DNA from: Caldilineaceae bacterium
Lineage (GTDB): Bacteria; Chloroflexota; Anaerolineae; Caldilineales; Caldilineaceae
Assembly (NCBI GenBank): GCA_022842065.1
Contig: JALHQH010000038.1
Location: 53,367-117,366 of the forward strand
Direction of reading: 5' to 3'
DNA: 64,000 nt
The notes beneath the pieces are model-generated. The model saw only the letters and a list, made by a program, of their open reading frames with translations, ran no database searches and had not been told where the DNA came from. Positions 9,767 through 18,985 of this stretch are shown piece after piece (within the stretch, counting starts at the first letter, position 1; every line of letters starts with the position of its first letter). The position numbers were made by a program, and so were the translations under genes.

Positions 9767-12672
9767 TCACCCGTGACCGTAACCAATCCTACCAGCGGTG
9801 GGATTGGCGTTACGTCGGTGTGTTGTCCCTCTACACGCTGGCGGCGTTGCTGCTCACCTGGCCACTCGTTCGCCATTTCACCACCCACGTCCCCGGTGAC
9901 GGCATCGACGACCCATCGCTGGCCTGGAACCTCTGGTGGATCAAGGTACGCCTGGTTGATCAACTGAACCTCGATATTTTTCACGTTGACTGGATGTTCC
10001 ACCCGATCCAGATCAACCTGGGCTTTTACACCCTCACCCCCCTCAATGGGCTGCTCAGTGTACCACTCCAGACCGCGTTCAATCTGGTTACCGCTAGCAA
10101 CATCCTTTTGCTCTCCTCCTTTGTGCTAGGCGGCTTTGGTGTTTACCTCCTCACCCTGCAGGAACTGAACCATTCACAATTGACAATTCGTCATTGTAAC
10201 GACCAAGCCACCCCCTCCCAACCGGGGAGGAGTTGTGACTGTTCCCTCCCCAGCCTGGGGAGGGTTAGGGCGGGGTTAGTCGTTATTCGCACTTTACACC
10301 TTGCCGCCCTCTTTGCCGGCTTCCTCTACGCCTTTGCCTCTGCCAAATTATTCTACGTCGCCCTCGGCCAATTCAACATCGCCAGCAGCCAGTGGATCCC
10401 TTTCGGCGCGCTCTACACCTTGCGCCTCGCCCGCAGCACAAACTGGCGCGACTGCCGCCGCAATGCCATGCTCGCCGCAATTTTTCTCATCTTCCAAGCC
10501 TGGGCTGAACTCACCTATGCCTCCTTTCTGCTGATCTTTATTCTATTCGCCTTTCTCTGGTCACTCTGGGAGAACCACGCATCACGTATCACACATCACG
10601 CATCACGTTTTCTCGCCTTCACCCTCTTTGCCCTGATCTTCGTGCTGGGCATTGCCCCCTTTCTGTGGGCGATGGCCCCCGATCTGCTGTCGGAGGGCGA
10701 CTTTTTTGCCAGCGGTGGTGGCTTTGCAGATCAATATAGTGCCGACCTGGCCGGCTATTTGTTACCTACCCAGCATCATCCTTTATTAGGCCATTGGGTA
10801 CAGGATCTCGCCTTTCCCCATGACAAGGGCCAGCAGATCTTTATCGGCTATACCGCGTTGCTGCTCAGTGTGGTTGGGGCCGTATCCCTTTGGCGGCGCA
10901 CTGCCGCCCGCTATTGGGGTAGCTTCTGGATCGCGGCCACCCTCTTGTTCTGGTGGCTGACCTTGGGTGCACAGGCGCGCTGGTTAGGCACCGCCTTACC
11001 CATCCCCGGCCCCTTTGCCCTGATCAGCCAACTGCCCTTCTTCAGCGGCAACCGCTATCCTAGTCGCTATAGCGTCATGTTGCTGCTAGGGGTCGCGGTC
11101 TTGGCCGGCGCGGGGCTGGCGTGGCTGTTGAGACAGGGGACACAAGATACGAGACGCGAGACACGAGACACGAGATTGGGAGATACGCCACGTCGTTCTC
11201 GTATCTCGTATCTCGTATCTTGCTTCTTGCTTCTCCTCTTCCTCTGCGAACACCTCTCCATTCCCCTGCCGTTGAGCGATTTCCGCGTGCCGGCGATCTA
11301 TCAAAGGTTGGCGGCACAGCCGGGGGATTTTACCGTGCTCGAATTGCCGACCGGGTGGCGCAATGGGGCGCGCGTGATGGGCAAATCCGACATTCTGATT
11401 ATGATGGAGCAGTGGTATCAAACCCAACATGGCAAACGCCGCCTAGGAGGGAATACCAGTCGCAATCCAGCCTACAAATTTCAGTACTTTACTAATGCCC
11501 CCCTGCTTGGTGATCTGATCGCGCTGATGAATGCCGAAGCGGGTGCCGATCTGGCGAAAAATGAAATTGCCCGCGTCGTGGAAGGTAACTTTGCGGAAAT
11601 CGTTGCGCGCAATCAAGTACTGGCCCCCACGGTGTTGGCTTTCCTGGATGTGCAATATGTAACTGTGCATGTCGAGCAGGCAACCCCTGCCCTGTTGCGC
11701 TTTATCGACGAAGCGCTGCCGTTGACGCTGGTTGACGAATGGCAAGGGCCGGATTGGCGTGGTACACCAAGCACGATTCGCCTCTACCGCGTTGCCGCGG
11801 TGCCATCACCGGTGGCGCGGTCACTTGATTTGGCCGCCTCATCGAGTTCATTGTATTTGGCGGAAGGCTGGTCTAATTTACCCTGGCAAGGCTTCCGTTA
11901 CAGCACGCGCCCATGTGCGACGCTATTGCTAAACCTGCCGTCAACATCGGGTCAATTGACCTTGCATTTAGCCGCTGCGGTCGATGGACTTACCTTTACC
12001 TTGAACGGGCGCACACTGACCGCCGACATCGCCGATGCAAAGAGCGTCAACCTGGCCTTGCCTGCGGGGATTGCGACCGAGCCGATTGATCGCTTAACCC
12101 TCTGTGCGCCAGTACCGAGCCCTTTGACCACAGTGACGGCATCACCCACCGATGGTTGGCCAATCGGCAAGAGTGGTGTCAACAGCCCGGTCAATATTGT
12201 GGTCGAAAGTGCCGGCAACGATGTCGGCAACTTTGCGCAGATACTGATTGATGGCAAAGAGATAATGCAAGCACAAACCGGCTATAATTTGGCGGCGCTC
12301 GATCCAACGGGCGCGCTGCTGGCGACGCAGACTTTTGATACCTTTGCCGGCCAAGCGGCAGCCGACGCAATGGCTACGTGGTTGGGGCAGTGGCCGGTGG
12401 GTACGCTCATTGCCGGTGCGGTGATGGATGAGGCGAGTAACAGTCTCACCGCTGCTGCCGTCACCGCGCTGTCCCAAGTTGGTGTGACGACCGACCTGCG
12501 CAGCCGTTTTCGCTGGAGCCATGCCTTTGTTGGGCTGGTGGGCAGCGCGCCGGGGAGCGCCCTGGAAATGGCGTCACTACTTCAGCCAGCGACTGTGGCG
12601 GTCGGAGTGCCGATCGCCGCGCCGGTGGTTTATGTAGGTGTCGGCGCGCTAAGCTACCATGCGGTTGACTAA
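9763..12672 (+). CDS. GT-C-like membrane glycosyltransferase with C-terminal ILEI/FAM3-like domain and in-frame repeats
   Basis: A 969-residue protein. The N-terminal 490 residues have roughly ten hydrophobic helices. The first extracytoplasmic loop has an acidic motif (GDGIDDPSLAWN), as in lipid-linked-sugar GT-C transferases. A soluble region of about 490-800 follows. From about 805 to the end the sequence (VVESAGNDVG, LIDGKEIMQAQTGYNLAALD, TFDTF, AVMDEASNSL, FVGLVG) matches the ILEI/FAM3/POMGNT1-stem carbohydrate-binding domain. Three palindromic repeats interrupt the membrane part without breaking the frame, at about residues 141-175, 271-281 and 457-487, each encoding polar or Arg-rich sequence. 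It is coupled to the TPR gene by ATGA overlap. The sugar substrate is unknown. Confidence 0.75.
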   Translation: MITRDRNQSYQRWDWRYVGVLSLYTLAALLLTWPLVRHFTTHVPGDGIDDPSLAWNLWWIKVRLVDQLNLDIFHVDWMFHPIQINLGFYTLTPLNGLLSVPLQTAFNLVTASNILLLSSFVLGGFGVYLLTLQELNHSQLTIRHCNDQATPSQPGRSCDCSLPSLGRVRAGLVVIRTLHLAALFAGFLYAFASAKLFYVALGQFNIASSQWIPFGALYTLRLARSTNWRDCRRNAMLAAIFLIFQAWAELTYASFLLIFILFAFLWSLWENHASRITHHASRFLAFTLFALIFVLGIAPFLWAMAPDLLSEGDFFASGGGFADQYSADLAGYLLPTQHHPLLGHWVQDLAFPHDKGQQIFIGYTALLLSVVGAVSLWRRTAARYWGSFWIAATLLFWWLTLGAQARWLGTALPIPGPFALISQLPFFSGNRYPSRYSVMLLLGVAVLAGAGLAWLLRQGTQDTRRETRDTRLGDTPRRSRISYLVSCFLLLLFLCEHLSIPLPLSDFRVPAIYQRLAAQPGDFTVLELPTGWRNGARVMGKSDILIMMEQWYQTQHGKRRLGGNTSRNPAYKFQYFTNAPLLGDLIALMNAEAGADLAKNEIARVVEGNFAEIVARNQVLAPTVLAFLDVQYVTVHVEQATPALLRFIDEALPLTLVDEWQGPDWRGTPSTIRLYRVAAVPSPVARSLDLAASSSSLYLAEGWSNLPWQGFRYSTRPCATLLLNLPSTSGQLTLHLAAAVDGLTFTLNGRTLTADIADAKSVNLALPAGIATEPIDRLTLCAPVPSPLTTVTASPTDGWPIGKSGVNSPVNIVVESAGNDVGNFAQILIDGKEIMQAQTGYNLAALDPTGALLATQTFDTFAGQAAADAMATWLGQWPVGTLIAGAVMDEASNSLTAAAVTALSQVGVTTDLRSRFRWSHAFVGLVGSAPGSALEMASLLQPATVAVGVPIAAPVVYVGVGALSYHAVD
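10186..10290. repeat. In-frame foldback repeat, CCCTCCCC family, copy 2
   Basis: The core 10207-10277 carries the same arms as the repeat at 284-377, including gttccctcccc and ggggagggttagggcgggg, bordered by taacgac (10197) and its mirror gtcgtta (10279). It is translated within the large membrane protein as about 35 residues of Ser/Arg/Cys-rich sequence between two hydrophobic helices. No stop codon arises, and the frame is kept. Confidence 0.75.
10576..10607. repeat. In-frame copy of the ACGCATCACGT repeat
   Basis: The sequence contains acgcatcacgtatcac and then acatcacgcatcacg, the same motif that builds the longer intergenic repeats at 21481-21580 and 59374-59466. Here it is read as NHASRITHHASR between two membrane helices of the GT-C protein. 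Confidence 0.65.
11134..11228. repeat. In-frame palindromic repeat of the GATACGAGA type
   Basis: acaagatacgagacgcgaga at 11141-11160 is mirrored by ctcgtatctcgtatcttg at about 11206-11223, around a short centre (gggagatacgccacgtcgtt). It is translated as an Arg/Asp/Thr-rich insert of about 30 residues (RRETRDTRLGDTPRRSR) that separates two hydrophobic helices of the GT-C protein. This is the third repeat family found in this one gene. Confidence 0.72.
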
Positions 12673-12701
12673 AAATAATCTGACAGTAACGAGGAACGTT
12701 C

Positions 12702-13724
12702 ATGTCCTTTCAAACCAAACCCATCCGTATTGCCCAGATTGGTCATGGCTACTGGGGGCCAAATCTGGCACGTAACTTCTATCAACTGAGTGATGCCGAA
12801 CTGGCCTATGTCGTTGATGCCAGCCCTGATGCCCGTGCTACGGCAGCACGTCTCTACGGTTGCCAAACGGCTGCGACGCTGGAGGAAGTGCTGGCCGATG
12901 AAACGGTCGATGCCATTGCCCTTGCTACCCCGGCGCGCACCCATCATGCCTTAGGCACACAGGCATTACTGGCCGGTAAACATCTCTTTATCGAAAAGCC
13001 CTTGGCAATGAGTGTGGTCGAAGGGGTAGCACTGGTCAAACTGGCTGCTGAACGCAACCGCGTGCTGATGGTGGGCCATGTCTTTGAATACAACCCGGCG
13101 GTCCACTACATCAAACGGGCGATTGACGCCGGGGAACTGGGCGAAATCTTTTACCTCTACAGCCGGAGGGTCAACCTGGGGCGGGTGCAAAGTGATATTA
13201 ACGCGCTTTGGAGTATTGCGCCCCATGATATCTCGATTGCGATCCATCTCTTAGGGCAGGCCCCAGAAGCGGTTAGCTGCCAGGGCGCGGCGTGGCTCAA
13301 TGGCCAGGTGCAGGATGTAATCTTTCTCACGCTGCACTTTGCCGGTAATCTGCTCTGCCATATCCATGTCAGTTGGCTCGACCCGAGCAAGACGCGTGAA
13401 ATGACCGTGGTCGGCAGCCGCAAGATGATTGTCTACGACGATGTTGCCACCGAAGGCAAGGTGCGCATCTATGACAAAGGGGCCTACCGCAAGGGCGATC
13501 CCATTTATGGCGAGTTTCAGTATAAGCTGCACAGTGGTGACATCTGGATCCCGCGTATCGACATGCAAGAGCCGCTGCGGCTGGAATGTGCACACTTTGT
13601 TGAGTGTATCCGTGAGGGTAAGCGCCCCTTGACGGATGGCGAAAATGGGCTGCGCGTGGTGCGCGTGTTGGAGGCTGGACAACAGAGCCTGGATCAAGGT
13701 GGGGTAAAGATCGCACTGGTGTAA
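12702..13724 (+). CDS. Gfo/Idh/MocA oxidoreductase, WlbA/WbpB-like
   Basis: A 340-residue NAD-dependent sugar oxidoreductase, cytoplasmic. The Rossmann motif is GHGYWGPNLARNF (about 10-22) and the catalytic Lys lies in the family motif EKPLAMS (about 101-107). The C-terminal sheet domain carries the usual HDISI segment. GAGGAAC lies eight bases before the start. Enzymes of this kind oxidise C3 of UDP-GlcNAcA before transamination, and the DegT aminotransferase two genes downstream fits that step. A second family member is at 29561, so the two may act on different nucleotide sugars. The call to WlbA rather than another Gfo/Idh function rests on context. Confidence 0.82.
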   Translation: MSFQTKPIRIAQIGHGYWGPNLARNFYQLSDAELAYVVDASPDARATAARLYGCQTAATLEEVLADETVDAIALATPARTHHALGTQALLAGKHLFIEKPLAMSVVEGVALVKLAAERNRVLMVGHVFEYNPAVHYIKRAIDAGELGEIFYLYSRRVNLGRVQSDINALWSIAPHDISIAIHLLGQAPEAVSCQGAAWLNGQVQDVIFLTLHFAGNLLCHIHVSWLDPSKTREMTVVGSRKMIVYDDVATEGKVRIYDKGAYRKGDPIYGEFQYKLHSGDIWIPRIDMQEPLRLECAHFVECIREGKRPLTDGENGLRVVRVLEAGQQSLDQGGVKIALV

Positions 13725-13754
13725 AATTTTCCCCAGTCCCTGCTACAATTCCAG

Positions 13755-13779
13755 TTCAACCCGTCGCCTGTTGTATAAT
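13755..13779 (+). promoter_or_regulatory. Candidate promoter of the Rpn-type nuclease gene
   Basis: A perfect TATAAT at 13774-13779 is preceded directly by TG and, at short spacing, by TTCAAC (13755-13760). It lies 45 bases before the nuclease start in the 100-bp gap after the oxidoreductase, which suggests this gene has its own promoter rather than sharing the sugar operon. Confidence 0.35.
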
Positions 13780-13824
13780 TTAAGAACGAGCATTCAGCGG
13801 TGGTAGGCAAGATGGAGTCATGGT

Positions 13825-14742
13825 ATGGCACGATATATTGACCCTAAAACTGATTTTGGCTTCAAGCGGCTCTTTGCCCAGGAAGATAGTAAGGATATCT
13901 TAAAACAATTCCTCTTTGATGTGTTACCTCTAACCCATCCGATCCAGGAATTGAGCTACATTCCGAATGAGCAGCTACCGCAATCTGCTGATGAACGGGT
14001 TGGGGTTTATGATGTTTACTGCACGGATGTGCTTGGCCAGCGCTTTATTGTCGAGATGCAGCGCGGCTATCAGACCTTTATTCGCGACCGCGTGCTCTAC
14101 TACAGCACCTTCCCGATTGTGCACCAGGCCAAAAAGGGCACAACCTGGCAATTTGAGCTGATCCCGATCTACTGCATTGCCATCGTCAACTTTGCCATTG
14201 ATGTCGAACCAGCTTATGTGCGGCGTGTCCAACTGATGGACACCACGGCGAAAACGGTCTTTTATGATAAGCTGACTTATGTTTATATTGAATTGCCTAA
14301 ATTTGATAAAGAAGCTGGCGAACTGACCGAAGCGATCGACAAATGGATCTATTTGCTCAAATATATGCCGGAATTGCAGGACATTCCGGCCGAGCTAGCC
14401 AATGATCCCTTTCCGCACGCCTTTGAAATCGCGCAAGAAGCGGCCCTTTCCCCGCGTGAACGGATTCAATATGAAGCCAGCCTCAAAAGCGCCCGTGACG
14501 CCTACGCCGAAATCATGAGTGCACGCCAGAAGGGGCTTGAAGAAGGGCGCGAAGAGGGGCTTGAAGCAGGGCGGGAAGAAGGGCGGGAAGAAGGGCGGGA
14601 AGATGGTAAACAGGAAATCGCCCGTAATATGTTACAAGCCGGTTTCGCGGTGGATGTGATTGCCGGCCTGACCCAACTCACGGTCGAACAAATTGCCACC
14701 CTGCAAAATATACGTGGTGCAGATGCCAGCGGCAACAAGTGA
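13825..14742 (+). CDS. Rpn/PD-(D/E)XK nuclease family protein (transposase_31-like)
   Basis: A 305-residue protein of the Rpn recombination-promoting nuclease family (also annotated as PD-(D/E)XK family transposase). The hallmark opening is DPKTDFGFKRLFAQ (about 6-19), followed by the nuclease strands with YDVYCTD and FIVEMQRG, supplying the Asp and the E-x-Q/K catalytic pair. Residues of about 232-255 are a tandem EEGR/EEGLEAGR repeat that is probably helical, encoded by tandem DNA repeats of gaagaagggcgg type. A short C-terminal helical region closes it. It interrupts an otherwise functional sugar-biosynthesis run (oxidoreductase before, aminotransferase after), so it is a likely cargo or selfish insertion. 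Whether it moves itself is not shown. Confidence 0.85.
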   Translation: MARYIDPKTDFGFKRLFAQEDSKDILKQFLFDVLPLTHPIQELSYIPNEQLPQSADERVGVYDVYCTDVLGQRFIVEMQRGYQTFIRDRVLYYSTFPIVHQAKKGTTWQFELIPIYCIAIVNFAIDVEPAYVRRVQLMDTTAKTVFYDKLTYVYIELPKFDKEAGELTEAIDKWIYLLKYMPELQDIPAELANDPFPHAFEIAQEAALSPRERIQYEASLKSARDAYAEIMSARQKGLEEGREEGLEAGREEGREEGREDGKQEIARNMLQAGFAVDVIAGLTQLTVEQIATLQNIRGADASGNK

Positions 14743-14757
14743 TCAGAATAAAGAAGC

Positions 14758-15867
14758 ATGCAACCGATTCCATTAGTTGACCTACACGCCCAATACCAGA
14801 CCATTCGCGGCGAGATCGACCGCGCCATCCAGGGCATTATCGATACCTCCAGTTTTGTAATGGGGCCAGCGGTACAGCGCTTTGAAGAAGCGTTCGCCGC
14901 CTTTTGTAATGTCACCCATTGTGTTGGCGTGAGCAACGGCACGGCGGCCCTAGAATTGGCGCTGCGTGCACTCGACATCGGTCCTGGTGATGAGGTGATC
15001 ACCAGCGCGCATACCTTTATTGCCACCGCCGAAGCGATTAGCAATGTTGGTGCAAAACCGGTTTTTGTCGATATTGATCCATACACCTATAACATCGACC
15101 CGGCGGCGGTGACCACCGCGATTACGGCCACAACAAAGGCGTTGCTGCCAGTGCACATTTATGGCCAACCGGCGGATATGACCCAGCTGAGCGCGTTGGC
15201 GCAACAACATGGCCTGGCCCTGATCGAAGATGCCGCCCAAGCGCACGGTGCCACCTGGGCGGGGAAACAGACGGGTAGCCTGACCCAACTGGCCTGTTTC
15301 AGCTTTTATCCCGGCAAAAATTTGGGCGCGTATGGCGATGCCGGCGCAGTGACCACTGACGACGAGACGCTGGCCGAACGTATCCGTTTGCTGCGCAACC
15401 ACGGTCGCCGCTCCAAATATGTGCATGATGTGGTCGGCACGAATGAGCGGATTGATGCCCTGCAAGCGGCGATTTTGCGTGCAAAATTGCCCTATCTCGC
15501 CGGGTGGACGGCCCAACGCCAAGCCCTTGCGGCCCGCTATCATGAATTACTGGCAGACGATGAGGTCGTCTTACCGCAGGTGCATCCCCAGGCAACGGCG
15601 GCTTGGCATCTCTATGTGATCCGCACCCCGCGGCGCGATCAACTTTTGCATTATCTCAAGGAGTATGGCGTGGAGGCGGGTATTCATTATCCTGTGCCGC
15701 TGCATCTACAACCGGCCTATGCGGCGCTTGGCTATCGCCTGGGTGACCTGCCGGTGACCGAAGCGGTGGCCGATAGCTGTCTCAGCCTGCCTCTCTACCC
15801 GGAAATGACCGAAACCCAACAGGATCGTGTGGTGGAACTCATTCACACTTTTCTTGCCACAGCCTAA
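14758..15867 (+). CDS. DegT/DnrJ/EryC1/StrS aminotransferase (WbpE/WlbC-like)
   Basis: A 369-residue PLP-dependent sugar aminotransferase. The Schiff-base lysine is K187 in FYPGKNLGAYGDAG. The phosphate-binding GVSNGTAALELAL (about 58-70) and the EDAAQAHGA Asp that pairs with the pyridine nitrogen are present. Such enzymes transfer an amine from glutamate to a 3-keto nucleotide sugar, here most likely UDP-3-keto-GlcNAcA made by the Gfo/Idh enzyme at 12702 or 29561. It is the only aminotransferase of this class in the window, so it probably serves the WbpD/WbpI-type locus at 28.9-33.3 kb as well. The ribosome site is weak (aagaag). Confidence 0.9.
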   Translation: MQPIPLVDLHAQYQTIRGEIDRAIQGIIDTSSFVMGPAVQRFEEAFAAFCNVTHCVGVSNGTAALELALRALDIGPGDEVITSAHTFIATAEAISNVGAKPVFVDIDPYTYNIDPAAVTTAITATTKALLPVHIYGQPADMTQLSALAQQHGLALIEDAAQAHGATWAGKQTGSLTQLACFSFYPGKNLGAYGDAGAVTTDDETLAERIRLLRNHGRRSKYVHDVVGTNERIDALQAAILRAKLPYLAGWTAQRQALAARYHELLADDEVVLPQVHPQATAAWHLYVIRTPRRDQLLHYLKEYGVEAGIHYPVPLHLQPAYAALGYRLGDLPVTEAVADSCLSLPLYPEMTETQQDRVVELIHTFLATA

Positions 15868-15873
15868 CGATTG

Positions 15874-16968
15874 GTGAATCGCGTGCCATTCTTGAATCCA
15901 CCAGCAAAAGTTGCCACAGCGGCCACACCTGAACTGTCAGCCGCACCACGCGCCACGGTGATTAGTGTTGTCGTGCCGGCGCGCAATGAAGAAGGGACGA
16001 TCGCCCAAGTTGTCGAACGCAGCTACGCCGCCTTTGCCGAGTTGAATTGTGGCGGTGAGGTGTTGGTTGTTAATGACGGCAGTACCGATCAAACCGGTGC
16101 CGTCTTAACGGCGTTGCAACAGCTTTATCCTGGGTTACGTGTCTTTACCCACCGCCGCAGTCAGGGGATGACCAGCGCCTTACAAATGATGTTCAGCGCC
16201 AGCCGCGGCGACATTGTGATCCTGATCCCAGCCGACATGGAGTCCGATCCGCTGCTGGATGTGCCAGCGTTGATTCGTCACATGGAAGCCAATGATCTGG
16301 ATGTCGTGGCCGGCTGGCGGCAGGGGCGGCGCGACGGCAAAGTGTTGGCCAGCGGCATCTACAACTTGGTGATGCGCACAATGGCCAATGTGCCGGTCCA
16401 CGATGGCAACTGGATCAAGGCGATGCGTCGCGAAGTGATCGAAAATCTGCCTCCCTTGCGCAGCGATTGGCACCGCTTCCTGCTCATGATCGCCGTGCAA
16501 CAGGGTTTCCGCCTGGGCGAAGTGCCGACCCATTACCAGCCGCGCCCTGCCGGCAGCAGCAAATTTGGCTGGGAGCGCATCCCGATCAGCTTTCTTGATG
16601 TGCTGGTGCTCAAATTCCTGCTTACCTTTAGCCAGAAACCGATGCGCTTCTTTGGCGGTTTGGGGTTGACCGGCATCCTGATCAGCCTGCTCACTTTTCT
16701 CTATTTAACCGGCCTTTATCTCTTTACCAACACACAACAGCGCCCGATCTTTATTGCCGCCGGGGTGTTGGCAATTATTAGTGTACTGTTGCTGTTGGTT
16801 GGTTTCCTGGCCGAGTTGATCGTGAGCCAGGGCGAGCGGATCAACGAGTTGGAACGCCGTTTACAGCGGCAAGCCAACGCAATTGAAGCTAGCGTACAGG
16901 AGAACACCAATGAAAATCATGGAAACCGCCCGGCTGTTGCTGCGCGAATTTCGCGAAAACGACTATGA
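15874..16968 (+). CDS. Family 2 glycosyltransferase with C-terminal membrane helices
   Basis: A polyprenyl-phosphate glycosyltransferase of the dolichol-phosphate mannose synthase kind, about 364 residues. Seen are [11 protein letters not shown], the [10 protein letters not shown] nucleotide motif and the DMESDP metal-binding triad. A GT2 domain of about 230 residues is followed by two hydrophobic helices (about 262-285 and 293-317), which would anchor it to the membrane, where it charges a lipid carrier with a sugar for GT-C enzymes. The start is GTG 15874, or TTG three bases earlier. Neither has a good ribosome site. The last 59 bases overlap the next gene, an unusually long overlap that suggests a C-terminal extension. 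Confidence 0.87.
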   Translation: MNRVPFLNPPAKVATAATPELSAAPRATVISVVVPARNEEGTIAQVVERSYAAFAELNCGGEVLVVNDGSTDQTGAVLTALQQLYPGLRVFTHRRSQGMTSALQMMFSASRGDIVILIPADMESDPLLDVPALIRHMEANDLDVVAGWRQGRRDGKVLASGIYNLVMRTMANVPVHDGNWIKAMRREVIENLPPLRSDWHRFLLMIAVQQGFRLGEVPTHYQPRPAGSSKFGWERIPISFLDVLVLKFLLTFSQKPMRFFGGLGLTGILISLLTFLYLTGLYLFTNTQQRPIFIAAGVLAIISVLLLLVGFLAELIVSQGERINELERRLQRQANAIEASVQENTNENHGNRPAVAARISRKRL

Positions 16969-17464
16969 GGATATTCTGGCCAATGTCTACACCGACAAAG
17001 AAGTTTGGGGCATGTACAGTAGCATTGGTGGTCAACCGGATCAGGTACGCCAGCGCTTTCTAAACCGTTGTTACCAACCGAACAACGCCGAATTTGGGTT
17101 TCGGGCCGTGGAACTCAAGGCAACCGGCCGGGTGATTGGCCAGGTCCATCTAGAGCCGCATATCCTCGATCATCGCTCGATCCCAGGCGATCAATCCTCG
17201 CCATTTGGGACGATTGAAGTAGAGCTGGCCTTTGCGTTTGGCAAACCATATTGGGGGCAGGGCTTTGCGTATGAAGCCTGCGTGGCGCTCGTCGACTATG
17301 CTTTCCTCGACCTGAAGTTGCCCAGATTGGTGGGTGGGGCAATGGCCGAGAATGAGCGCTCGATTGCCCTGCACCGCCGCCTTGGCTACATCGTCACCCC
17401 CGATCCGCTGGACGAAACTTTTGTCACCGCGGTGCTAGTCAATACGCGCCTGGGCGAAAGTTGA
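16910..17464 (+). CDS. GNAT acetyltransferase, RimJ/RimL-like
   Basis: A 184-residue acetyltransferase of the Acetyltransf_3 group. The opening [19 protein letters not shown] is typical. The acetyl-CoA motif is not the textbook RxxGx[15 protein letters not shown] takes its place, as in the RimJ group, and [13 protein letters not shown] supplies the C-terminal Asn/Tyr motif. AGGAG lies seven bases before ATG 16910, which decides this start over an earlier in-frame codon, even though it overlaps the glycosyltransferase end by 59 bases. The substrate is not known. Confidence 0.85.
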   Translation: MKIMETARLLLREFRENDYEDILANVYTDKEVWGMYSSIGGQPDQVRQRFLNRCYQPNNAEFGFRAVELKATGRVIGQVHLEPHILDHRSIPGDQSSPFGTIEVELAFAFGKPYWGQGFAYEACVALVDYAFLDLKLPRLVGGAMAENERSIALHRRLGYIVTPDPLDETFVTAVLVNTRLGES

Positions 17465-17474
17465 AAGCCCAGCC

Positions 17475-18902
17475 ATGAACCCTTCAGCCAGCAGTTATGA
17501 TGCACTTGTCGTGGGGGCCGGCCCCAATGGGTTGGCCGCGGCGATCACACTGGCGCGCGCGGGTTGTCGAGTGCTTGTGTTGGAAGCAAAAGCGACGGTC
17601 GGCGGCGGCACTCGTACAGCAGAACTAACTTTGCCCGGCTTCCGCCATGACATCTGCTCGGCGATTCATCCGTTAGGCATGGGTTCGCCCTTTTTCCAGA
17701 GCTTACCCCTGGCCAGCTTTGGCCTTGAATGGATCCAGCCTGATCTGCCCCTAGCTCATCCGCTCGATGATGGCAGTGCTGTTGCCCTCCATCAACCGAT
17801 CGCGGCGACTGCGGCTGCGTTGGGCCGCGACGGTGCCGCCTGGCAGACACTCTTTGCACCGGTAGTGGCTAATTGGGACAAACTGGCACCGACCTTGTTG
17901 GGGCCACTGCCCTTGCCGCGCCATCCGATCGCGCTCACCCAAATGGGCCTGCGGGCGATCTGGCCGGCGGTGCAATTGGCGCGTTTGCTCTTTAAGGAAG
18001 AACGGGCCAAAGCCCTTTTTGCCGGTATGGCAGCTCATGCGTTGCTGCCGCTCGAAGCACCTTTGACGGCTGCTTTTGGCCTCATGTTGGGCACGCTGGG
18101 TCATGTGGTGGGGTGGCCGTTACCCAAAGGTGGTTCGCAGGCGATTGCCGATACGATGGCCGCTTATCTGCGTTCGCTGGGCGGCGAAATTGTGATCGAT
18201 CACGCGGTAAAGTCATTAGATGAATTACCCCCAGCAAAGGCGATTTTATTGGACGTAACCCCGCGTCAACTCCTGCAACTGGGGGGCGACCGTTTGCCCG
18301 CCGCTTACCGCCGTCAACTTAAACGTTATCGTTATGGCATGGGTGTTTTTAAGATCGACTACGCCCTGGCCGGTCCGGTTCCCTGGCGGGCGGACGAATG
18401 CCGCCACGCAGGAACGCTTCACCTGGGCGGCACACTGGCTGAGATCGCGGCCAGTGAACGGGCGGTGGGGCAAGGGCAGCACCCCGAACGGCCCTATGTG
18501 TTGGTTGCCCAACAGAGCTTATTTGATGCCACCCGCGCGCCCGCCGGTCAACAGACCTTATGGGCCTATTGCCATGTGCCCAACGGCTCGACCGTCGACA
18601 TGACCGCCGCCATTGAAGCACAGATCGAACGCTTTGCCCCTGGCTTTCGCGAACTGATCCTGGCCCGTCACGTGACCAACACGGTGGCCTTAGAACGCTA
18701 CAACGCCAACTACATCGGTGGTGATATCAATGGCGGTACGCAGGATTGGCGGCAATTCTGGACCCGCCCCGTCCCAAGCTGGAATCCTTATGCCACGCCG
18801 GTCAAGGGGCTCTACCTCTGTTCCTCTGCGACACCACCAGGGGGCGGCGTCCATGGGATGTGCGGCTATCATGCCGCGCAAGCTGTGCTCCGTGCGCTGT
18901 AG
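17475..18902 (+). CDS. FAD-dependent oxidoreductase, phytoene-desaturase (CrtI)-like
   Basis: A 475-residue flavoprotein. The dinucleotide motif is [19 protein letters not shown] (about 12-30), followed by [12 protein letters not shown], and the C-terminal FAD motif is [19 protein letters not shown] (about 448-466). The family covers carotenoid desaturases, isomerases and related enzymes. No other carotenoid gene is nearby, so the substrate is open. It begins ten bases after the acetyltransferase gene and is likely in the same transcript. A second copy of only the last 30 codons exists at 26266-26358, so a paralogue has been present on this chromosome. Confidence 0.85.
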   Translation: MNPSASSYDALVVGAGPNGLAAAITLARAGCRVLVLEAKATVGGGTRTAELTLPGFRHDICSAIHPLGMGSPFFQSLPLASFGLEWIQPDLPLAHPLDDGSAVALHQPIAATAAALGRDGAAWQTLFAPVVANWDKLAPTLLGPLPLPRHPIALTQMGLRAIWPAVQLARLLFKEERAKALFAGMAAHALLPLEAPLTAAFGLMLGTLGHVVGWPLPKGGSQAIADTMAAYLRSLGGEIVIDHAVKSLDELPPAKAILLDVTPRQLLQLGGDRLPAAYRRQLKRYRYGMGVFKIDYALAGPVPWRADECRHAGTLHLGGTLAEIAASERAVGQGQHPERPYVLVAQQSLFDATRAPAGQQTLWAYCHVPNGSTVDMTAAIEAQIERFAPGFRELILARHVTNTVALERYNANYIGGDINGGTQDWRQFWTRPVPSWNPYATPVKGLYLCSSATPPGGGVHGMCGYHAAQAVLRAL

Positions 18903-18985
18903 CATTAAGCTGTGCCTACTGGCTTTGACCGCTTCGGCCGCACCTTTACCATTAGCCTGCCGCGATAAGTGCTGTCAACCACGGT

